NCBI GenBank assembly: GCA_963705525.1
Contig: CAVPJW010000002.1
Coordinates: 496,001-560,000 of the forward strand
Source: CAVPJW01 sp963705525
GTDB lineage: Bacteria > Acidobacteriota > Vicinamibacteria > Vicinamibacterales > CAVPJW01
Direction: 5' to 3'
Length of the DNA: 64,000 bases
Shown here: positions 55,932-64,000 of the stretch, in pieces
Layout of the letters: each line of letters starts with the position of its first letter
Numbering within the stretch: the first letter of the stretch is position 1
Position numbers and translations under genes: made by a program
Notes under the pieces: model-generated
The model's input: the letters and a program-made list of their open reading frames with translations, nothing else
Told to the model about the DNA's origin: nothing
Databases searched by the model: none

Positions 55932-57415
55932 CCCTTCAGATTGAACCAGGGATCTGGTGCAACTGCGCGGGATGAGTTGTGAGGGGTGGATGAACCCATC
56001 GCTCGACGCGCCGCCACGGCTGCATAAGCGGCCGGTGCCACCACCGCAGGTTGAGAGTCCCTCAGCGTGTCGGCGAGACCGGTGTGAGTGTCGCCACTCT
56101 TGAAGGCGTCGCTTTCGAGAACGTGAATCAGGAACGAGACATTCGTATGAAGGCCGAGGATGGGGAAGTCACGAAGAGCTGCCACGACACGACGTCTGGC
56201 CAGTTCCCGGGTCTCCGCCCGGGCGACGACCTTCGCCAGGAGCGCGTCGTAGTAGGGCAGCACTTCTTCGCCTTCAGCGACGCCCGTATCGATGCGAACG
56301 CCAGGAATGGCCGGCGGTCGGTAGAGCAGCAGGCAGCCAGCCTGCGGTAGAAACTCCCGGGAAGGGTCCTCCGCGTAGACGCGGCATTCGATGGCATGCC
56401 CCCGCTGTGCAATCGATGTCTGTGGGATGTCGAACTTCTTGCCTTCCGAGATGCCGATCTGCTGATGGACGATGTCCAGTCCGGTCACGAGCTCGGTGAC
56501 CGGATGCTCCACTTGGAGCCGCGTATTCATCTCGAGGAAGTAGAACTGGGCGGCCTCGCCGCGGCCTTCGATCAGGAACTCCATCGTGCCTGCGTTGTGA
56601 TAGCCGGCCGCTTTCGCCGCGGCGATCGCGGCGGCCGTCAGGCGTGTCCGCAGTTTCGTCGTCAGTCCTGGCGACGGGCTCTCTTCGATGAGCTTCTGGT
56701 GCCGCCTTTGGATCGAACACTCCCGTTCGAAGAGATGCCGGACGTTGCCGTGGTGATCGCCGAGGATCTGGACTTCGACGTGACGAGGAGTGGTTATCGC
56801 TCGCTCAACGTACAGCGAGCCGTCTCCGAAGGCCGACATCGCCTCGTGACGCGCCAATGAAATGGCGTCGCCGAGTTCTTGTGCCTCCCGGACCAGCCGC
56901 ATGCCTCGGCCTCCACCACCGGCGACCGCCTTCAGCAGAGCGGGGAAGCCCACGCGGCGAGCGGCCTTGCCGATTGAGGAGTCGGACTGATCGGCCGGGG
57001 TCTCACCCGGGACGACCGGCACTCCGGCGCCGACAGCGAGCGCCCGGGCCTCTGTCTTCGATCCCATTCGGGCGATGACCGCTGATGGAGGGCCGATGAA
57101 CACGAGGCCGGCCTCCTGGCACGCGGCGGCGAACGCGGCATTCTCCGAGAGAAAGCCGTAGCCCGGATGCACGGCGTCACTGTGCGTCGAGCGCGCAGCG
57201 TCGACGATCTTGGGAATCGATAGATAGCTCTCGGCAGGTTCGGCAGCCCCAAGGGCGACCGCGCGATCGGCCGCTGCCACATGAAGAGCCCTCCGATCCG
57301 CATCTGAGAAGACGGCAACGCTCTCGATGCCCAGCTCCCGGCAGGCTCGGATGATGCGGAGCGCAATTTCACCGCGATTAGCGATCAGGATGCGCCTGAT
57401 CACGAAGGGCTCCAC
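55919..57415 (-). CDS. Biotin carboxylase domain of methylcrotonyl-CoA carboxylase
   Basis: 498 residues from GTG 57415 (GTG 57403 possible). ATP-grasp signatures: IRRILIANRGEIALRIIRAC, DAVHPGYGFLSENAAFAA, LLKAVAGGGGRGMRLVREAQ, HVEVQILGDHHGNVRHLFER and FLEMNTRLQVEHPVTELVTG. It carboxylates the biotin carried by the next protein. The last residues NLKGWRL correspond to the point where fused enzymes continue into the linker domain. Its start overlaps the enoyl-CoA hydratase 3' end by 16 bases. Confidence 0.93.
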   Translation of the reverse strand: MEPFVIRRILIANRGEIALRIIRACRELGIESVAVFSDADRRALHVAAADRAVALGAAEPAESYLSIPKIVDAARSTHSDAVHPGYGFLSENAAFAAACQEAGLVFIGPPSAVIARMGSKTEARALAVGAGVPVVPGETPADQSDSSIGKAARRVGFPALLKAVAGGGGRGMRLVREAQELGDAISLARHEAMSAFGDGSLYVERAITTPRHVEVQILGDHHGNVRHLFERECSIQRRHQKLIEESPSPGLTTKLRTRLTAAAIAAAKAAGYHNAGTMEFLIEGRGEAAQFYFLEMNTRLQVEHPVTELVTGLDIVHQQIGISEGKKFDIPQTSIAQRGHAIECRVYAEDPSREFLPQAGCLLLYRPPAIPGVRIDTGVAEGEEVLPYYDALLAKVVARAETRELARRRVVAALRDFPILGLHTNVSFLIHVLESDAFKSGDTHTGLADTLRDSQPAVVAPAAYAAVAARRAMGSSTPHNSSRAVAPDPWFNLKGWRL

Positions 57416-58185
57416 CCCGCCTTGCGCTTGTCCAGGAACGCGCGCATGCCTTCCTGGCCCTCGGTCGAGACTCGTCGCGCGGCGATCGTGTCGGCCGTCA
57501 GCGCAAGTGCATCGGCGGGCGATCGATCCCAGACCTGCTGGATCATGCGCTTGGCTGCAGTGACGGCTTCGGGTCCGGCCGAGAGCAGCTCGTTGACGTA
57601 CCTCTGGACGGTGGCGTCGAGCTGGTCGACCGGCACGACGGCGTGGACGAGACCGATTTCCTTGGCCCGTGCGGCGCCGAACCGCATTCCGGTGAGGAAC
57701 AGTTCACGAGCGGCCGACCGTCCGATCTTCGCCACCGCGTACGGGGAGATGACCGCGGGCAGGATGCCGAGCTTGACCTCCGTGAATCCAAACACCGCCT
57801 GTTCGTCGGCCACGGCGATGTCGCAGACGGCGGCGAGCCCGCTGCCGCCGCCGAGCGCCGCTCCGTGGATGCGGCCGACAAGGGGAATCGGCAGCGTGTC
57901 GAGCGCGAGGAACATGCGGGCCATCAGTGACGCGTCGCGGACGTTTTCCTCGTGCGAGTACGACACCATCCGACTCATCCAGGTCACATCGGCGCCTGCG
58001 CAGAAGACCTTCCCCGCGCCGGCCAGGATGGCGACGCGAGGCGGAGCAGCGCCATGAATGGATTTGGCCCATTCGGTGAGCTCCGAAATCACCTCTTCAT
58101 TGAAGGCGTTCCGCACGTCGGGTCGATTGAGCGTGAGATATTCGACTCCGTTCTCGCGTCGTACGAGGAGATGCGTGTAGGGCAT
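57400..58185 (-). CDS. Enoyl-CoA hydratase family, probable methylglutaconyl-CoA hydratase
   Basis: 261 residues of the crotonase fold. The oxyanion-hole loops are in LAGAGKVFCAGADVTWMSRM and GRIHGAALGGGSGLAAVCDI, and the FTEVKLGILPAVISPYAVAK segment carries the catalytic Glu region. Its place between the two methylcrotonyl-CoA carboxylase genes makes 3-methylglutaconyl-CoA the likely substrate. The gene is 11 bases downstream of the carboxylase beta gene. Confidence 0.9.
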   Translation of the reverse strand: MPYTHLLVRRENGVEYLTLNRPDVRNAFNEEVISELTEWAKSIHGAAPPRVAILAGAGKVFCAGADVTWMSRMVSYSHEENVRDASLMARMFLALDTLPIPLVGRIHGAALGGGSGLAAVCDIAVADEQAVFGFTEVKLGILPAVISPYAVAKIGRSAARELFLTGMRFGAARAKEIGLVHAVVPVDQLDATVQRYVNELLSAGPEAVTAAKRMIQQVWDRSPADALALTADTIAARRVSTEGQEGMRAFLDKRKAGWSPS

Positions 58186-58196
58186 GTGGCGCGTGA

Positions 58197-59804
<1,608 letters not shown>

Positions 59805-59837
59805 AAGCTGTGCGGTGATGACGGGGTGTGCACCTGC

Positions 59838-59999
59838 TTACCAGCCGCAGCAATCGGTCTTGAAGCCGCATTCTGGGCACCGCCACACGGCGTGCATGCG
59901 ATACATTTCGGCACCGCACCGCTCGCAGAGCATCTTTTCGTCCGGGTTCGGTGCCGGCGTGCTCAGAAGTATCGGAGTCGTTCTTGGCGGCTCTGACAT
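59838..59999 (-). CDS. Small zinc-ribbon protein
   Basis: 53 residues from ATG 59999. The C-terminal half holds CERCGAEMYRMHAVWRCPEC followed by GFKTDCCGW, a two-knuckle zinc ribbon (C-x2-C ... C-x2-C) with an extra Cys-Cys pair. It lies 33 bases upstream of the carboxylase beta gene on the same strand and may be co-transcribed. The function is unknown. Confidence 0.7.
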   Translation of the reverse strand: MSEPPRTTPILLSTPAPNPDEKMLCERCGAEMYRMHAVWRCPECGFKTDCCGW

Positions 60000-60054
60000 G
60001 AGAGGATTATAGCGACAGCGGGAACGCTTGCGGCACCCGCATGGGAGTTTGTCG

Positions 60055-60708
60055 GTGGAGGATGAAACCCAACGGTCGCGCCGGGCGCGGATGGTCGCCG
60101 AGCAGATCGCAGGGCGTGGCATCACGGACCCCGCGGTTCTCAAGGCGATGCAATCGGTGCCCAGGCATCGGTTCGTGCCACAGGATCAGCAGGACGCCGC
60201 GTATCTCGATCGCGCATTGCCGATCGGCGAGGGACAGACGATCTCGCAGCCATACATGGTCGCGGCCATGACCCAGGCACTCGAGCCAGGGCCTGGACAG
60301 AAAGTCCTGGAGATCGGGACGGGGTCGGGATACCAGACCGCTATCCTGGCCTCAATCGCGGAACACGTCACCACGATTGAACGCCGGCCGGATCTTGCCG
60401 CTCGAGCCGCGCGCCTCCTCGGAGAACTCGGATACTCCAACGTGACGGTGGTGGTTGGAGATGGATCCGCGGGGCTTCCTCGCGACGCGCCCTTCGACCG
60501 CATCATCGTGACGGCGGGTGCTCCCGACGTGCCCGAACCGCTCGTCAGTCAACTGGCCGACGGCGGACGCCTGGTGATCCCAGTTGGTCCTCGTCAGATC
60601 CAGGATCTGGTCGTCATTCGCCGCCGCGGTGACAGCGTCCAGCAATCGATGGGTGAGGCCTGCGTGTTCGTCCCGCTGGTTGGCGAGCACGGCTGGGTGG
60701 AGGATTGA
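60055..60708 (+). CDS. pcm: Protein-L-isoaspartate O-methyltransferase
   Basis: About 217 residues; GTG 60055 was chosen because GGGAG lies 8 bases upstream (TTG 60028 would add nine residues). Motifs: ARMVAEQIAGRGITDPAVLK, RHRFVPQDQQDAAYLDRALP, IGEGQTISQPYMVAAMTQAL (isoaspartyl site) and VLEIGTGSGYQTAILA (SAM motif I), then DRIIVTAGAPDVPEPLVSQL. It repairs isoaspartyl residues in damaged proteins. Confidence 0.93.
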   Translation: MEDETQRSRRARMVAEQIAGRGITDPAVLKAMQSVPRHRFVPQDQQDAAYLDRALPIGEGQTISQPYMVAAMTQALEPGPGQKVLEIGTGSGYQTAILASIAEHVTTIERRPDLAARAARLLGELGYSNVTVVVGDGSAGLPRDAPFDRIIVTAGAPDVPEPLVSQLADGGRLVIPVGPRQIQDLVVIRRRGDSVQQSMGEACVFVPLVGEHGWVED

Positions 60709-60791
60709 CCGAAACCCGGGCCAAGCATGGGTTTGAAGCTCTGCTATACGTGCCTATGGTCGCGTCAGCCTGTGCTAGAGTGAAGCTCCTG

Positions 60792-60832
60792 CGTGTATGA
60801 ATTCGGTCGGTACCGTTCTCGTTCCATACACG
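60792..60832. promoter_or_regulatory. Inverted repeats upstream of the NtrC-type regulator
   Basis: CGTGTATG (60792-60799) and CATACACG (60825-60832) form a perfect 8-bp inverted repeat enclosing the palindrome CGGTACCG (60808-60815), ending 22 bases before the regulator ATG. The layout suggests an operator or a stem-loop controlling the regulator. No clear sigma-54 -24/-12 element was found next to it. Confidence 0.4.
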
Positions 60833-60854
60833 TGTTCAGATTTGTAATTACCTG

Positions 60855-62234
60855 ATGAGCAACCGCAAGAAAAGGCGCGTCCTGGCCGTCGATACCGAGC
60901 CAGCCGCGGGGTGGCTGACCGCGCTCCTGGAGCAGGCTGGGTTCGAAGTCCGGGCCGTTCCAGAGGGGCAGCGGGGACTGGAGCTTTTCAAGAGCTGGCG
61001 GCCTGATGTCGCGATCGCCGACCTCGAGCTGACCGATGTCGATGGCGTGGAGCTCGTCAAGAGCCTGAAGCGGATTGCACCGGACACAGAGGTGGTCGCT
61101 GTCGGTGGCTACCGAAGCGCGTCCCGCGCCGTAGAGGCGCTGAAGGCTGGCGCCTCCTACTTCCTCGAAAAACCGATCGACGGCGAGGGCATCCTGGCCC
61201 TTCTCGACAAGGCCATCGAGAAGAAGATCCTGCTCGACGAGAACCTGCAACTCAAACAGGAGCTGGCGGGCCGTCACCGATTCCTGAACATCGTGGGCAA
61301 GAGCAAGCGCATGCAGGAGCTGGTCGATCTCGTGGGCAGCGTGGCCGCGAGCGAAGCGAACATCCTCATTCAGGGCGAGAACGGCACTGGAAAGGAAGTA
61401 GTGGCCAATGCGATCCATTCGCACAGCCACCGCGCCGACGGCCCGTTCATCAAGATCAACTGCTCGGCGATTCCCAAGGACCTGATCGAATCGGAGCTCT
61501 TTGGCTACAAGAAGGGTTCCTTCTCTGGCGCCACGCTGGACAAGCCAGGGCTTCTCGAGCTCGCCGAAGGCGGATCGCTCCTGCTCGATGAGATCGGCGA
61601 GATGCCGTCGTTTCTCCAGACCAAACTCCTTCGCGTGCTGCAGGAGCGGGAGTACCGACCCATCGGAAGCGACAGGACCATCCGGGTCGATTTCCGTTTG
61701 ATCTGCGCCACCAACGTTGACCTCGACGCGGCGCTTCGGGACGGCCGCGTTCGGGAGGACCTGTATTTTCGGATCAACACCATCACCGTGCGTGTTCCGC
61801 CGCTCCGTGAGCGAACGGAGGACATTCCGCTGCTCTGCGACTATTTTCTCGAACGATTCAGGCAGCGCTACCAGAAGAACGTCCGGACGCTTGCGCCGGC
61901 GGTCTACCATTTTTTCATCCGGCACCGTTGGCCTGGGAATGTCCGTGAGCTGGAGAACGTCATCGAGCGCGCGGTGCTCGTAGCCAAGGGAAGCGAGATC
62001 GGGATCGGCGATCTGCCGGAGTCGCTCCGTCAGGATTCAAGCGCGTTGGCGGATTTCGTGATTCCGCCACACCGCACCCTGGCCGAGATCGAGCGCATGG
62101 CCATCCTGCAGACGCTGCAGCGCACCAACTGGAACAAACAGGAAGCGGCCGCGATTCTCGGACTCTATCGCCCGACGCTGTACAGCAAGATGCGGAAACA
62201 CGACATCCAGGATCTAGGGAAGAGCGGGCGATAG
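60855..62234 (+). CDS. NtrC-family sigma-54-dependent response regulator
   Basis: 459 residues: receiver (about 1-120, phosphorylation candidates in VAIADLELTDVDG and FLEKPID), AAA+ domain with Walker A ILIQGENGTGKEVVANAIHS, the sigma-54 contact loop GYKKGSFSGATLDKPG and Walker B GSLLLDEIGEMP, then a Fis-type helix-turn-helix (NKQEAAAILGLYRPTLYSKM). The loop reads GSFSGA where most activators have GAFTGA. The receiver has VDTEP where most have DD, so phosphorylation may be altered. Partner kinase not in window. Confidence 0.92.
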   Translation: MSNRKKRRVLAVDTEPAAGWLTALLEQAGFEVRAVPEGQRGLELFKSWRPDVAIADLELTDVDGVELVKSLKRIAPDTEVVAVGGYRSASRAVEALKAGASYFLEKPIDGEGILALLDKAIEKKILLDENLQLKQELAGRHRFLNIVGKSKRMQELVDLVGSVAASEANILIQGENGTGKEVVANAIHSHSHRADGPFIKINCSAIPKDLIESELFGYKKGSFSGATLDKPGLLELAEGGSLLLDEIGEMPSFLQTKLLRVLQEREYRPIGSDRTIRVDFRLICATNVDLDAALRDGRVREDLYFRINTITVRVPPLRERTEDIPLLCDYFLERFRQRYQKNVRTLAPAVYHFFIRHRWPGNVRELENVIERAVLVAKGSEIGIGDLPESLRQDSSALADFVIPPHRTLAEIERMAILQTLQRTNWNKQEAAAILGLYRPTLYSKMRKHDIQDLGKSGR

Positions 62235-62254
62235 GATCGGACTGGGAGGTTGTT

Positions 62255-62533
62255 GTGAACGAACGTACGCGAACGGCTCTGGCTGTGTTTGCTGGCGCGG
62301 CCGTCGGTGGCGTGGTCGGATACATCTTGTTCACCGACCAGGGCCGGCGACTACGTCAGCGGTACGAGCCCGTGGTCGGCGACATCGTCCGCGAGATGGG
62401 TGGCGTGGCCGGCACCGTGTCGGTCATGCGTGTCCTGGCGACCGAGGGAAAGCGCGTCTGGGACCAGCTGGCGCCGCCGCAGCCGACGGCCCGAGAATGG
62501 AACGCCCCCATCCGCCAGCAGAGTCCCTTCTAG
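62255..62533 (+). CDS. YtxH-like small membrane-anchored protein
   Basis: 92 residues from GTG with a GGGAGG site. One N-terminal helix (TALAVFAGAAVGGVVGYILF) is followed by a basic helical stretch TDQGRRLRQRYEPVVGDIVR, the YtxH/gas-vesicle-like arrangement. The function is unknown. It is in the same run of genes as the regulator and the YihY gene. Confidence 0.65.
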   Translation: MNERTRTALAVFAGAAVGGVVGYILFTDQGRRLRQRYEPVVGDIVREMGGVAGTVSVMRVLATEGKRVWDQLAPPQPTAREWNAPIRQQSPF

Positions 62534-62540
62534 CGAGCGT

Positions 62541-63470
62541 GTGGCCGGTGTGACGCTGGATCGTCCGGATCCTGCCGCCGTCGATCGGGCCGGCGTGGCT
62601 GCCGAACCAGGCCTCGATCTCCGTATCCGGCGGCTCGGCCGATGGGCGCTGGTGGCCGCCTGGCACGGGCTCGTCCGTTTCTACACCAGCGACAACCTCA
62701 CGTACGCCGCCTCCATTTCGTTCTACGCGCTCTTATCGCTCTTCCCGTTTCTGCTGCTCGCCATGTCGGTGCTCGGGACGGTGACGGCCGACGAGGCCGA
62801 CCGCGCGCGCGTGCTGACGTTCATCTTTCACTACTTCCCGACACAGTTCGGCTTTCTGACCAGGCAACTCGATGCGTTCCGCCAGACGCGCGTGGAGATC
62901 GGTGTCGTCGGCGCGGTATCGCTGATCTGGGCGGCGCTTGGCGTCTTTGGCGCCGTCAGCACGGCCGTCAACCATGCGTGGGGCGTCGAAAAGCCTCGCA
63001 GCTTCCTCGGGCACAAACTGTTCTCTTTCCTCATGCTCCTGGCCGCCGGCGGCATTCTGGTGATCGCCCTCCTGCTCGTCAGCGCGGCGCAATTGGCCCA
63101 CGCCTCCTGGTTCAACGAGATCATGTATCGCTTCCCTGTGCTGGCGATCGTCCAGACGATCGCCGTCGGGTACGCGCCGACGCTTCTGCTCATCGCGGTG
63201 CTCGGACTGGTGTATTACTTCGTCCCGAACGCCAAGGTCCGGTTCTCAGACGTGTGGCTCGGCGCGATCATCTCCGGGCTGGCCTGGCGCGTCGCGACCT
63301 GGGGATTTTCCTGGTACGTGAGGGACATGTCGCGGGTCCGGATGGTTCACGGCTCGATCTCGGCGGTCGTCATGTTCCTCCTCTGGGTCTACCTCTCAGC
63401 CGTGATTCTCTTGTACGGCGTTGAGTTCACCGCCGCGTTCGGTCTGCTGCGGCAGAAGGACCGTCAATAG
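62541..63470 (+). CDS. YihY/BrkB family membrane protein
   Basis: 309 residues from GTG 62541, 7 bases after the YtxH-like gene. Family segments: LTYAASISFYALLSLFPFLL, WAALGVFGAVSTAVNHAWGV, LLIAVLGLVYYFVPNAKVRF, WLGAIISGLAWRVATWGFSW and SISAVVMFLLWVYLSAVILL. It has six membrane helices in the usual arrangement. YihY proteins were once called ribonuclease BN but are membrane proteins of unclear transport role. Confidence 0.9.
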   Translation: MAGVTLDRPDPAAVDRAGVAAEPGLDLRIRRLGRWALVAAWHGLVRFYTSDNLTYAASISFYALLSLFPFLLLAMSVLGTVTADEADRARVLTFIFHYFPTQFGFLTRQLDAFRQTRVEIGVVGAVSLIWAALGVFGAVSTAVNHAWGVEKPRSFLGHKLFSFLMLLAAGGILVIALLLVSAAQLAHASWFNEIMYRFPVLAIVQTIAVGYAPTLLLIAVLGLVYYFVPNAKVRFSDVWLGAIISGLAWRVATWGFSWYVRDMSRVRMVHGSISAVVMFLLWVYLSAVILLYGVEFTAAFGLLRQKDRQ

Positions 63471-63475
63471 GGAGC

Positions 63476-64000
63476 ATGCGCATCGGCGTAGACCTCGGTG
63501 GAACAAAGATCGAGGCGATCGCGCTCGATACCGACGGAACTGAGCTCCTCCGTCGTCGAGTGCCGACTCCTCGCGGTGATTACGACGCCACGATTCGCGC
63601 GATCGTTGCGCTCGTGGATGCCTTCGAACAACAGTTGGGCCGCAGGGGGAGCATCGGCATCGGCATTCCCGGGACCATCTCGCCTTCGACGGCGCTTGTG
63701 AAGAACGCCAATTCGGTGTGGCTCAATCGGCGGCCGCTGTCCAAGGACTTGACCGATGCGCTTCGGCGACCGGTCCGCCTTGCCAACGACGCAAACTGCT
63801 TTGCGCTGTCCGAGGCAACCGACGGCGCGGCGGCGGGAGCCGGCGTCGTCTTCGGTGTGATCATCGGGACCGGAACCGGCGGTGGAATCGTGGTGCACGG
63901 CCGGGTTCTGACAGGACCAAATGCCGTTGCGGGCGAGTGGGGACACAATCCTCTTCCGTGGCCATCTCCGGAAGAATTGCCGGGCCCGCCGTGTTATTGC
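63476..64000 (+). CDS. ROK-family sugar kinase (fructokinase-like), 5' part
   Basis: The first 175 residues of a gene cut by the window end. IGVDLGGTKIEAIALDTDG is the phosphate-1 loop, IGIGIPGTISPSTALVKNAN and VRLANDANCFALSE the ROK middle, and GTGTGGGIVVHGRVLTGPNA the phosphate-2 loop. EWGHNPLPWPSPEELPGPPC carries the catalytic and zinc-site residues (GH, then CYC). The EWGHNPLPW sequence is typical of Mak-type fructokinases, so fructose or N-acetylglucosamine are likely substrates. Confidence 0.9.
   Translation, partial: MRIGVDLGGTKIEAIALDTDGTELLRRRVPTPRGDYDATIRAIVALVDAFEQQLGRRGSIGIGIPGTISPSTALVKNANSVWLNRRPLSKDLTDALRRPVRLANDANCFALSEATDGAAAGAGVVFGVIIGTGTGGGIVVHGRVLTGPNAVAGEWGHNPLPWPSPEELPGPPCYC

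Overview
The window is GC-rich, densely packed chromosomal DNA from a Gram-negative, probably soil-type bacterium. An Acidobacteriota affiliation (Vicinamibacteria-like) fits best, although there is no rRNA or ribosomal protein to prove it. The hints are a Ser/Thr kinase fused to a PD40/TolB-type propeller, a DUF1844 protein, outer-membrane porins, an RND/TolC efflux system and a periplasmic PaoABC-like molybdenum hydroxylase. Several otherwise intact genes carry single frameshifts, often at short homopolymers, so a draft or long-read metagenomic assembly is likely.

Layout. 1-10.4 kb is housekeeping: the 3' end of carB, comEC, convergent mazG, a DUF1844 protein, an MBL-fold hydrolase, ribF, a small HATPase-like protein, cysS, a class III aminotransferase, yraN and galT. 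At 10.48-10.66 kb lie tRNA-Gly(GCC) and tRNA-Cys(GCA). From 10.66 to 22.79 kb the tRNA-Cys is followed by accessory DNA. It starts with a truncated tyrosine integrase abutting the tRNA and a potassium-channel fragment. Then come envelope and stress genes (VIT-like, CYTH-like, FUSC, HdeD, DUF3011-porin, an Arg/Lys-rich histone-like protein) and decayed genes. It contains a degenerate second copy of the tRNA-Cys (19.63 kb) and ends with a 3'-half copy (22.75 kb). This looks like two genomic islands stacked in one tRNA site. 

22.8-34.4 kb holds a methyltransferase, the kinase-propeller protein, an exported prephenate dehydratase, a secreted glycosidase-like protein broken by frameshifts, and a giant SdrD-type repeat/beta-helix surface protein. 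34.8-40.4 kb is a tripartite RND efflux operon, followed by a NiCoT/UreH-like metal transporter. 41.4-46.3 kb is an operon for a Tat-exported three-subunit molybdenum hydroxylase, including an FAD subunit with four cluster-type cysteines, ending in a membrane cytochrome b. 47-54.5 kb has a solute-binding protein, a gamma-glutamylcyclotransferase-like protein, xylB-xylA-cutC, an M24-like protein with missing metal ligands and a small ferredoxin. 54.5-60.0 kb (minus strand) is a leucine-degradation operon: zinc-ribbon protein, methylcrotonyl-CoA carboxylase beta, methylglutaconyl-CoA hydratase, biotin carboxylase, biotin carrier, HMG-CoA lyase. 60-64 kb has pcm, an NtrC-type regulator, a YtxH-like protein, a YihY/BrkB protein and a truncated ROK sugar kinase.

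The most unusual unexplained signal is a family of short degenerate tandem arrays with strict 7-nt periodicity (one with an 8-nt variant). Each has its own unit sequence. Most begin at or within a few bases of a stop codon and run into the next gene. Two pairs are mutually inverted: one pair sits between comEC and mazG, and one flanks the small cyclotransferase-like gene.
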